Positions 55,677-64,000 of a stretch of DNA of 64,000 bases are shown in pieces. A program made the translations under genes and the position numbers. The notes below the pieces were generated by a model. The model was not told the origin of the DNA. It saw only the letters and a program-made list of their open reading frames with translations, and made no database searches. Position 1 is the first letter of the stretch. Every line of letters starts with the position of its first letter. The stretch is from contig NZ_NGLE02000001.1 in assembly GCF_002140715.2 (NCBI RefSeq), positions 1,957,001 through 2,021,000 on the forward strand, written 5' to 3'. Origin of the DNA: Enterococcus sp. 4G2_DIV0659 (GTDB taxonomy: Bacteria; Bacillota; Bacilli; Lactobacillales; Enterococcaceae).

Positions 55677-56771
55677 ATGAAAAAAAAGACATGTATTAAA
55701 GCTGTACTATTTGCCCTATTAATAAACTTAGTCTTAGGAGGACTTTCTACATATGCTAATGAAAACGAGAAAGGTTCAGAAGCAGGAAATACAGCTGAAT
55801 TAGCTGGAGCAACAGGTTTTACATATCAAATGATTTTTCCTGAAAATCAACATCCGGAATCTGGATTTTTTGATTTACAAATGATGCCCGGACAAAAACA
55901 AACAGTAGAAATAAATTTAAAAAATCCTAGTTCACAAGAATTAACGGTGCAAGTAAATTTAACTGGTGCAATGACAAATTCAAATGGCGTTATTGAATAT
56001 GGTCCCAACAAATTATCTGCTGATAAATCTATGAAGTATAAATTTGCAGATATAGTGAAAGGACCAGAATCCATTACATTAAAACCACAATCAGAAGAGA
56101 GACTTAAATTAGAGATAATAATGCCGAAAACAGAATTTGATGGCATTATTTTAGGTGGTATCCAACTGCAGCGACAATCAAATGAGGAAAAAGTAGAAGA
56201 TAATAGCGGTACAATGGTGGTTAATAAATATGCGTATGTAATCGGGATGCGCTTAAGAGAAAATGATAAAGAGATACCAAAAGAGTTGGAGTTCGTTAAA
56301 GCTTATGCGGATACTCCAGACTACAAAAATTCTGTAATTATAGATTTAGGCAATAAGCAGGCAGCAATTTTAAAAGATCTAACTGTGGAAGCACAAATTA
56401 TGGGGGAAAAAAGTGATGAGGTTCTTTATGAATCGAAGAAAACACAAATGCGTATGGCTCCCAATACAGTATTAAACTTTCCTGTAAGCATGGAAGGACA
56501 AGCAATGAAAGCCGGGAAATATCGTGCCCATGTTGTTGCAACATCAGGAAGCGAACGCTGGGAATGGACAGAAAAATTTGAAATCACAAAAGAAGAAGCA
56601 GATAAATTTAACAATGAAGCAATTGGTTTAAATCAAAATAGAGAGTTTGATTGGAAATTGATTGGACTGATTGTTGGCGGTGTATTAGCGTTAATTATTA
56701 TCATATTTGTAGTGATGCATTTAATTAAAAAAAAGAAATCCAAAAGTAAAAAGAAAAAAAGAAAAAATTAG
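55677..56771 (+). CDS. DUF916/DUF3324 WxL-associated membrane protein
   Basis: A 364-residue paralogue of 16392-17438. It has a signal peptide (to about residue 27), DUF916 (about 45-170, FDLQMMPGQKQTVEINL), DUF3324 (about 180-320), a membrane helix (about 327-348) and a cytoplasmic tail of Lys/Arg/Ser. Ribosome site AAAGGAAA. Confidence 0.9.
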   Translation: MKKKTCIKAVLFALLINLVLGGLSTYANENEKGSEAGNTAELAGATGFTYQMIFPENQHPESGFFDLQMMPGQKQTVEINLKNPSSQELTVQVNLTGAMTNSNGVIEYGPNKLSADKSMKYKFADIVKGPESITLKPQSEERLKLEIIMPKTEFDGIILGGIQLQRQSNEEKVEDNSGTMVVNKYAYVIGMRLRENDKEIPKELEFVKAYADTPDYKNSVIIDLGNKQAAILKDLTVEAQIMGEKSDEVLYESKKTQMRMAPNTVLNFPVSMEGQAMKAGKYRAHVVATSGSERWEWTEKFEITKEEADKFNNEAIGLNQNREFDWKLIGLIVGGVLALIIIIFVVMHLIKKKKSKSKKKKRKN

Positions 56772-56816
56772 AATAATTAAGTAAGTAGAATTAATGAAAA
56801 AGTGGGGAGGAACACG

Positions 56817-57482
56817 ATGACAATACTAGATTGGATAGCCGTTATTTGCCTAGCAGCGGCCATTCTCTTTTTCATTTTTATGTGTTTATTTTTGGTATTT
56901 GTTTTTCGAGTCCAGAGTAAGGTTAAGAAACTTTCAAGTATACGTACGAAGAATAAACGAAAACGAAAAAAAATGATTTTTACGAAGAGAAAACTAATTA
57001 AAAAGAGGAAACGAAATTTAGTAACGGCCATTCTTTTTCTAGTAATAGGTATATTAGCAATGTCTGCTTCTGCTTATACAGTTTTTTATCAATCAACAAA
57101 TTTGGGCGAAACTGACCAAAAAGCAATCATAAATGGGTACTATTATTTAAGTGAGATTGAAAATCAATTGAAAGAAATAGAGGCGGATGGAGAAAGCCAA
57201 AAACTTGATAGTAATTTCAATACTCTTTCAGCTCGTCTATCTAGCTTTGCATTGAATCAAGCAGACTATAGAATCAGCAGTGATGGCCAATCTATAGTCA
57301 ACCGCTACTATTCTTCCATGAAAGAATTGGGCATTAATTTATCAGCGCAACCGTCTAGATTTTATAAAGATGCGGAGAAGTTAGCCGAATTTAAATTAGA
57401 TTTTGAAAAGGTAAAAAAGAACGAAGATGCTGTATTAAAAAAATTCAAGATTGATGAAAAGTCGTTGATGGAGAAAAAGTAA
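56817..57482 (+). CDS. Polybasic two-helix membrane protein of WxL loci
   Basis: A 221-residue paralogue of 17460-18128 with the same plan: xLDW start, helix 1 (about residues 5-30), a basic loop (about 31-72), helix 2 (about 75-95) and a helical outside domain. I start at the ATG at 56817, since GGGGAGG lies just upstream; the GTG five codons earlier overlaps that ribosome site. The function is unknown. Confidence 0.75.
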   Translation: MTILDWIAVICLAAAILFFIFMCLFLVFVFRVQSKVKKLSSIRTKNKRKRKKMIFTKRKLIKKRKRNLVTAILFLVIGILAMSASAYTVFYQSTNLGETDQKAIINGYYYLSEIENQLKEIEADGESQKLDSNFNTLSARLSSFALNQADYRISSDGQSIVNRYYSSMKELGINLSAQPSRFYKDAEKLAEFKLDFEKVKKNEDAVLKKFKIDEKSLMEKK

Positions 57483-57511
57483 TTTCAGGTAAGGAGTCAT
57501 GAGTAAAAGAG

Positions 57512-58255
57512 ATGAAAACAACTGTCAAAAAACAAAAGAGAAAAGTAACTAGTAGTGTTCGGATAGTTGATTCATCAAAAAATAAAAAGAGAAAGAAAAA
57601 AGATAAAGGCATAAGAAGACAAGCATCTGTAGTAAAAAGAAAAAAGAAACTAATTCATCTTAAGAAAAAATCAAAGCGTTCTGTAAAAAAAAGAAAGCGT
57701 AAATTGTGGAAAAAATCAATTCGAAGAATAGTATCGGAGCTGATTAGTTCAATTGCTTTGGCAGCTTTATTTATTTGGGTGATTTCTTTATTCACATTTA
57801 CATTTACTAGAATTGATGGATATGGAATGATGCCTACACTGACGAAGAATGATACTGTTTTTGTTAATCGTTTAGGTGAGAAGAAACGATTTAAGCTGGT
57901 GTATATCAAGTTGCCAAATAATCAAGGTACATCTGTGCGGCGAATTATTGGATTACCGGGTGAAGAAATCAAATACAGTAAAGATAAATTGTACGTAGAT
58001 CATGTGAGTAAAGAAGAAAAGTTTATTTTAGACGAAATTCAACAGGCCGATGCAAATAGCACTTTCTACACAGAAGATTTTACGATAAATCAAAAATTCA
58101 AAACGAATACAATCCCAAAAGGAAAATTTTTAGTTTTGGGAGATAATAGACCGTATTCCACTGATAGTCGTTATTTTGGTTTGATAGATGAGAAATCAAT
58201 TATAGGCGTTGTTGAAATGAGGGTACTCCCCATCCATAAGATGGTTAGATATTAG
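57512..58255 (+). CDS. Catalytically dead signal peptidase I homologue
   Basis: A 247-residue signal peptidase I homologue. About 70 strongly basic N-terminal residues, with more than 30 Lys/Arg, precede one membrane helix and the S26 fold. The nucleophile serine is replaced by Gly (G105 in GYGMMPT) and the general-base lysine by Arg (R143 in SVRRIIGLPGE), while the GDNRPYSTDSRYFG box is kept. Proteolysis by the normal Ser/Lys mechanism is therefore impossible. The start is uncertain: AAGGAG (57491-57496) is nearer to a short out-of-frame ATG at 57499. Last gene of locus 2. Confidence 0.85.
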   Translation: MKTTVKKQKRKVTSSVRIVDSSKNKKRKKKDKGIRRQASVVKRKKKLIHLKKKSKRSVKKRKRKLWKKSIRRIVSELISSIALAALFIWVISLFTFTFTRIDGYGMMPTLTKNDTVFVNRLGEKKRFKLVYIKLPNNQGTSVRRIIGLPGEEIKYSKDKLYVDHVSKEEKFILDEIQQADANSTFYTEDFTINQKFKTNTIPKGKFLVLGDNRPYSTDSRYFGLIDEKSIIGVVEMRVLPIHKMVRY

Positions 58256-58391
58256 AGAAAATATAAAAATGAACTAGGCGGACGGAGAAGTAAATGCAAG
58301 AGATAGTTATTATTTTATCTAGCATTTACTTTTTCTGCGTTGTATCAAGTATGATAGTTAAGAAAAAACAAATAATTAAATCAACTATTGT

Positions 58392-58457
58392 AAACGTAGT
58401 AAGATTGGATAGGAAGTTCGTTTTTCGATGAGTTTCCTACCTAATCTTACTATGTTT
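58392..58457. terminator. Long-stem terminator ending WxL locus 2
   Basis: Arms 58392-58415 and 58434-58457 pair over 24 bp with one mismatch and G-U pairs. The arms share TAGTAAGATT and CTAATCTTAC with the hairpin at 628-693. Confidence 0.65.
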
Positions 58458-58644
58458 ATATTTGGTGGTTTGCTAACAGATAGTAGAAGGTATTTTTATA
58501 AATCGATTGGAGAGTTCACTAGTATTTTACATAGAAAAGATGCTAGTGATTTCTCACCAACATCATAAAATGTGAACCTTTAAATTCGTATAAATAATCC
58601 TACACACCAATTAAAACTCCAATAGCATTCCACCCAAAAGATCG
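58458..58644. other. Gene-free stretch
   Basis: No gene seen. A modest imperfect dyad lies near 58515-58555 (CACTAG ... CTAGTG) between the WxL locus 2 terminator and the stop of the convergent Ntn-hydrolase gene. It may terminate the latter. Confidence 0.3.
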
Positions 58645-59625
58645 TTATTTTTTATTTCGATACAAAATATCTTCTATATCTCCACTAGACCAAATTTTTC
58701 CAGTTGTTGCATCAAAATCCTCATTGTCTAATTGAATACAGCGAATACGTGGATTATTGTATGTTTTATAGTAATAATTTAAAGAGCTATTCACCATGAT
58801 AGAAGTATATTGAGTGTAATCATAGGCTTGAGAGGTTTTCACGGCACCTTTAGGAATATCAACATTGCTAAGGACGTGAAACAGAGCGGTAATGCCATCT
58901 CCTTCTGTTTGGATATCTTGCAGACACGATTTTAAGAACACTGCTCTAACAAATCTTGATGGCGGAGTAAAGTCACCCGGAAGTCCAAACGCACCAGCAC
59001 CTTCGCCAAATGGTTTCATTATCATGTTATCTAAATGCACTTCTGACTTTTGTTCAGGTTGTAAGCCAAGATAGTTTCTTAAATTTGTGGTATGCCATTT
59101 ATAATCTGGGCTGTTCGTCATAACCCCAATCTTATTTTCATAAATATGCAATGTTTGTTCAGTGTATTCGATGACAATGCTTTCCCCTGTTCGATCTGTC
59201 ACAATCCAATGTAAGGGCAATACGATACCTATAAAATCCAAAACAGTATGTTCAATTTGAACATGTTCCATTTTTTGTGTTACTTCACCAATAGTTGAAC
59301 AAGTAGAGAGTAAAAAAGGGACAATATCATGTGGCGCTAGAGTGTACTGTTTTTCTTTATCCTGACTATTATACTCAGCATAACCAGAAAAATAAAGAGC
59401 AGCACAAGAAAGTCCTTTTTCATTTAAGCCGTCAGCAAAAACGAATTCACCATTATCGATCTGCCTTGCCATCCCGACAAAAGCATAGTCATTTTTATCA
59501 GTTGCAAATGCAATTTTTTTCCTTGGAATAAACGTTGGCTCAGCATCCAGAACAACTGCAAAATCCATTGTTCTAGCTAATAAAACATGTTGATCTTTTG
59601 TTGTCATCGTAACACTTGTACACAT
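58645..59625 (-). CDS. Linear amide C-N hydrolase, penicillin V acylase/bile salt hydrolase family
   Basis: A 326-residue Ntn-hydrolase. Removal of Met exposes the nucleophile C2; R18 and D21 in ARTMDF, the GLNEKGL loop and TNSPDYKWH complete the usual active-site set. Motifs such as YAFVGM, GESIVIEY and PFGEGAGAFGLPGDFTPPSRF are closer to Gram-positive penicillin V acylases than to the classical enterococcal bile salt hydrolase. The substrate (bile salts, penicillin V, acyl-homoserine lactones) cannot be fixed from sequence. Ribosome site AGGGAG. Single-gene unit; upstream, 59626-59877 is AT-rich and empty. Confidence 0.87.
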   Translation of the reverse strand: MCTSVTMTTKDQHVLLARTMDFAVVLDAEPTFIPRKKIAFATDKNDYAFVGMARQIDNGEFVFADGLNEKGLSCAALYFSGYAEYNSQDKEKQYTLAPHDIVPFLLSTCSTIGEVTQKMEHVQIEHTVLDFIGIVLPLHWIVTDRTGESIVIEYTEQTLHIYENKIGVMTNSPDYKWHTTNLRNYLGLQPEQKSEVHLDNMIMKPFGEGAGAFGLPGDFTPPSRFVRAVFLKSCLQDIQTEGDGITALFHVLSNVDIPKGAVKTSQAYDYTQYTSIMVNSSLNYYYKTYNNPRIRCIQLDNEDFDATTGKIWSSGDIEDILYRNKK

Positions 59626-59877
59626 AGATTATCGCTCCCTCGTTATTATGAAATAGATAGAATATCTAAAAAAATAAGATTATAGAATAATATAAGTTAA
59701 AGTGAACTTTCTAAAAGTTTAACGTAGTTTAAAATTATAATCAAATAAATACTATAGATAAAATAAGAGAGTATACAGATTTAAATTCCATTACAGGGAG
59801 ATAAAATCATTGGGATTCCTCATATTTAAAAATATTCAAACAAAAATCATCATAATTTAATCTAAAAAGTATATGTT

Positions 59878-59906
59878 TTGACATGAATTTATTTATTGTT
59901 TACCAT
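59878..59906 (+). promoter_or_regulatory. Candidate promoter of the LPKAG adhesin gene
   Basis: TTGACA (59878-59883), 17 nt, TACCAT (59901-59906), about 80 nt before the start codon. Confidence 0.45.
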
Positions 59907-59988
59907 CAGAAAAGTTGTTGCTTCATGCAGCTAAAATAAGGAATCTATTGGTCTAGACTGATAATAAGAAAGGAAAGATGTATAAAAG

Positions 59989-61629
59989 ATGTTAAAAAAG
60001 TTATCGTGGTTTTTAGTAATGGTTGTCGGTATTTTAGGTTTGGTTGGATTCGGTGAGCACTCATCTGCTGCAGAATTAAACAATGGAGGATTTGTTGATT
60101 CAATTCAGTTTGATAAAACAGAATTAATGGACGGAGAATTGACGTCGATTCATGTGACGTTTAGTGAAAAGTCAGATACAAAGTTAAAAGCAGGCGATAC
60201 TTTAACGCTGTCGCTGCCTAAAGAACTTGAAGGATTGACAGATTCGAATGATGCTCCGCGTGAAATAGATTTAAACGGGTTGGGAATAGTTCGTGTGTAT
60301 AAAGATAAAGTCATTTGTACATTCAACGAAAAGGTAAATCAATTGGAGCGTGTTAGAGGAGAATTTACTTTTGGTGTGCGTGTAACCAATGTTGAAGAGA
60401 ATACAGTAAAAGAAGTACCAGTAAATCTAGGAACCTCAGTCAGTGTACAGAATATTGTTGTTAAAGGACAAACAGGCATATATGAAGAGGTTGAGAAGCC
60501 TTTCTTTTATAAAACAGGAGATTTATTAGGAAAATCAGGACAAATTCGTTGGTTTTTATCAGCGAATCTAAATAAAAGTGATTTGGCCAATGACATTGTT
60601 ATGAAAGATAAATCAGGTGGGGGTCAATTATTAAATAAAGATAGTTTTACATTCACCATTGATAACTACCTAGGTCAGTCAACATTGAGTTTAGAGGAAT
60701 TTCAAAATCAAGGTTATGGTACAGTAGAATTTGGTGCAGAGAATGAGTTTGTGATTCGTTTATACCGTAGTAAAGCTCGTTTAGCTTCATTTACTATCAT
60801 GTATACAGCAACAATTACGGATGCAGGGAAAAAACAAGCGAACTTTACAAATGATTGTCAAATCGATTACCAAATTTTATATCAAAAACCAATCAATGAA
60901 CAAGCAACACATCAAGTGAAGAACATTTTCTTAGATGGGAATGCAATTGGTGATGAAAATCAGTCAATTAAAGAAGCAATTGAGCAAGAAGAAACCATAG
61001 AAGATGAATCAAATGAGTTAGAAGAAATCGCGCCACTAGATCCAGAAGAACAAGCGAAAGAAAGCCAAGAAGAAGAATTAAATAAAGCCAAAGAAGATCA
61101 ACCAGAGATTCATGTTGGCGAACAAGAAGAAACCACAGAAGATGAATCAAACGAGTTAGAAGAAATCGCGCCACTAGATCCAGAAGAACAAGCGAAAGAA
61201 AGCCAAGAAGAAGAATTGAACAAAGCGAAAGAAGACCAACCAGAAGTCAAGGTTGATGAACAAGAAGAAGTAATCGAAGAGGAAACAAAAGGCTTAGAAA
61301 AAATCAAACCAATCAAGCCAGAAATTGTAGAAATAACAGAAATACCAGAATTAGAAACGAAAATTACTGGTACGAAAGTGGATGTCCAACGTGACAATCA
61401 AACGAAAACAACGCTTCAAATTGATAATAATATCCCTTCAAATCATGAAGTAAATGGACAATCCCAAAAAAGTAAACTTTTATTAAGCAATGACAAAGAT
61501 AATACGACGCAATCAAAAGCTCAATTACCAAAAGCTGGAAGTAAAAATAGCATCATGCTTATGATTGCTGGTTTTGTAGTTATCTTGTTAGCTTTTGCAG
61601 CGTATACCATAAAACGCAAAAACATGTAA
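59989..61629 (+). CDS. LPXTG-type (LPKAG) adhesin with collagen-binding-like domains
   Basis: A 546-residue cell-wall protein. It has a signal peptide (to about residue 27) and two Ig-like adhesion domains (about 28-160 and 165-310) of the fibrinogen/collagen-binding type. A very acidic stalk with 46-residue tandem repeats follows (about 332-444), then a Thr/Asn-rich spacer, the sorting signal LPKAG (about residue 513), a membrane helix and KRKNM. Ribosome site GAAAGGAAAG. LPKAG has Ala in place of Thr, as in some other Gram-positive sortase substrates. Flanked by its own promoter and two terminators. Confidence 0.85.
   Translation: MLKKLSWFLVMVVGILGLVGFGEHSSAAELNNGGFVDSIQFDKTELMDGELTSIHVTFSEKSDTKLKAGDTLTLSLPKELEGLTDSNDAPREIDLNGLGIVRVYKDKVICTFNEKVNQLERVRGEFTFGVRVTNVEENTVKEVPVNLGTSVSVQNIVVKGQTGIYEEVEKPFFYKTGDLLGKSGQIRWFLSANLNKSDLANDIVMKDKSGGGQLLNKDSFTFTIDNYLGQSTLSLEEFQNQGYGTVEFGAENEFVIRLYRSKARLASFTIMYTATITDAGKKQANFTNDCQIDYQILYQKPINEQATHQVKNIFLDGNAIGDENQSIKEAIEQEETIEDESNELEEIAPLDPEEQAKESQEEELNKAKEDQPEIHVGEQEETTEDESNELEEIAPLDPEEQAKESQEEELNKAKEDQPEVKVDEQEEVIEEETKGLEKIKPIKPEIVEITEIPELETKITGTKVDVQRDNQTKTTLQIDNNIPSNHEVNGQSQKSKLLLSNDKDNTTQSKAQLPKAGSKNSIMLMIAGFVVILLAFAAYTIKRKNM
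60982..61320 (+). repeat. 138-bp tandem repeats in the adhesin stalk
   Basis: Two full 138-bp units (60982-61119 and 61120-61257) encode almost identical 46-residue acidic segments starting EQEET. A third, diverged partial unit starts at 61258. Copy number is likely to vary between strains. Confidence 0.85.
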
Positions 61630-61651
61630 TCAGTTTTGAAAAAAATAAAAT

Positions 61652-61695
61652 AATCTGCGTAATCAACTAAATCTTGGTTGGTTATGCAGATTTTT
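61652..61695 (+). terminator. Terminator of the LPKAG adhesin gene
   Basis: A 16-nt arm pair (61652-61667 and 61677-61692, two G-U pairs) followed by TTT. Confidence 0.7.
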
Positions 61696-61741
61696 CTTAA
61701 TGAAAAAGGCGTTTGAATGACGAGTGGTGGGGGAACGAAAG

Positions 61742-61800
61742 AATAAAATCCCTTGCATGCGTACTCGATTTAATCAGTAGTACATGCAAGGGGTTTTATT
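61742..61800. terminator. Bidirectional terminator before the GH1 gene
   Basis: An 18-bp stem with one G-U pair (61742-61759 and 61783-61800). The A-run and T-run on the two sides suit termination in both directions. Confidence 0.75.
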
Positions 61801-61839
61801 AGAAAGAACGCTTAAATTTCAGTTATTGTACCCAACGAA

Positions 61840-63291
<1,452 letters not shown>

Positions 63292-63309
63292 TTATGTTGA
63301 CTCAATTAA

Positions 63310-64000
63310 TTAGTTTGAAATAATCGCCGTAATCAATAGATCTCCTTGGTTTATTGGCTTTTCAGCAGTAGGAATCACATCGGCATAATCTGGCGTATTC
63401 GTAACAATGATTGGGACTTGGGTATTGTACCCAGCTTTTTCAATGGCAGGAATATCAAAGGTAACCAGTAGATCTCCTTTTTTGACTGTTGCTTGTTGTT
63501 CAACGAACGCTTCAAATCCTTCGCCATCTAATTGAACAGTATCAATACCGATGTGGATCAATAATTCCGTTCCATTATCTGAAATTAAACCAATAGCATG
63601 TTTAGTCGGAAATAAGGTCATTACAGTCCCGTCAAATGGTGCAACAATTTCGCCTTTTGTAGGTTCGATGACAACACCTTTTCCCATAATTCCTTCTGAA
63701 AATGCCGCATCTCTTGCTTCACTTAAAGGAAGAACGTTTCCTGTTGCAGGTGAAAATACTTCGTCTTTGGTTAATTTCTTTTGTTGTCCAGTCGCGGCAC
63801 GTTTTGCTTCTTCTTTTGATAGTTTAGTAGTTGGTTCATCATCTTTGAAACCTAGTAGCCATGCTAAACCAAAACCAGCAGCCAATGCAATCGCATCTAA
63901 AATCATATTATAAATCGCAAATTTCATATTTCCATCAGGAGCAATGGTTGCTGTGTATCTAAATATACCAAGTCCCCCCATTTGGTAAGATTGAATACCT
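63310..64000 (-). CDS. PTS beta-glucoside EII, C-terminal part (cut by window edge)
   Basis: The 3' part of a beta-glucoside PTS permease; the frame stays open to the window edge, so the gene begins beyond 64000. Visible are the last membrane segment of EIIC (about 50 residues), a linker and a complete EIIA domain of the glucose type (about 140 residues). The phosphorylated His is in LLIHIGIDTVQLDG. The usual layout is EIIB-EIIC-EIIA. It lies 45 nt upstream of the GH1 gene. Confidence 0.88.
   Translation of the reverse strand, partial: GIQSYQMGGLGIFRYTATIAPDGNMKFAIYNMILDAIALAAGFGLAWLLGFKDDEPTTKLSKEEAKRAATGQQKKLTKDEVFSPATGNVLPLSEARDAAFSEGIMGKGVVIEPTKGEIVAPFDGTVMTLFPTKHAIGLISDNGTELLIHIGIDTVQLDGEGFEAFVEQQATVKKGDLLVTFDIPAIEKAGYNTQVPIIVTNTPDYADVIPTAEKPINQGDLLITAIISN

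Noticed and set aside
58645..59625. Calling the Ntn-hydrolase a bile salt hydrolase outright
   Set aside because: Motifs lie closer to penicillin V acylases, and substrate range in this family cannot be told from active-site residues alone.
60968..61397. Minus-strand open frames over the adhesin stalk
   Set aside because: They are shadows of the repeated acidic codons of the plus-strand adhesin, with no ribosome sites, and their repetitive Leu-rich or Ser-rich products mirror the repeat.

Overview
The window is chromosomal DNA of a low-GC Gram-positive bacterium, very probably an Enterococcus. The reasons are the WxL-domain/DUF916 surface-protein loci, Mga-type regulators, AGGAGG ribosome sites with frequent TTG/GTG starts, an EngEF-like GH101 enzyme and many PTS-fed sugar pathways. 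The species cannot be read from the sequence. No rRNA, tRNA or CRISPR array was seen.

Layout. 0-6.6 kb: core and housekeeping genes: a VanZ-like protein, small proteins, a malX/malY pair under an RpiR regulator, yebC and a DUF1801 protein. 6.6-23.8 kb: WxL locus 1: a leftward Mga-like regulator, then a tyrosine recombinase gene flanked by 26-bp inverted recombination-type sites, then a rightward regulator with a degenerate receiver. After these come a vWA/MucBP/WxL giant protein, an LPSTG mini-protein, two small WxL proteins, a DUF916/DUF3324 protein, a polybasic membrane protein, two signal peptidase I homologues, a YfhO protein and two lipoproteins. 23.9-38 kb: a mucin O-glycan (galacto-N-biose) utilisation region: LacI and GntR regulators, tagatose-6-P kinase, GH35, a mannose-family PTS, AgaS, LacD and a secreted GH101 endo-alpha-GalNAcase. 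38-46.7 kb: alanine dehydrogenase; a leftward M60 mucin-type metallopeptidase that itself ends in a WxL domain; YehS; a WYL regulator; and a MerR-controlled phosphatase/aldo-keto reductase pair. 47.2-58.3 kb: WxL locus 2, a shorter paralogue of locus 1 in the same gene order but without the recombinase. 58.6-64 kb: a Ntn-hydrolase of the penicillin V acylase/bile salt hydrolase family, an LPKAG-anchored adhesin with tandem repeats, and a beta-glucoside PTS/GH1 pair cut by the window edge.

How the parts fit. The theme is a host-mucosa lifestyle: extracellular GH101 and M60 attack mucin glycoproteins, and the GntR-controlled operon imports and ferments the released galacto-N-biose sugars. Two complete WxL surface-complex loci and an LPXTG-type adhesin decorate the wall. 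The least expected structure is the recombinase gene at 8.34-9.85 kb. It lies between two sites whose dyad arms and 7-nt asymmetric spacers are in inverted orientation, which is the layout of an invertible (phase-variable) switch. It sits between the divergent regulators of WxL locus 1, while locus 2 lacks it. A second unusual feature is a pair of signal peptidase homologues with missing catalytic residues, one in each WxL locus. They belong to a set of neighbouring membrane proteins that all carry strongly polybasic cytoplasmic stretches.
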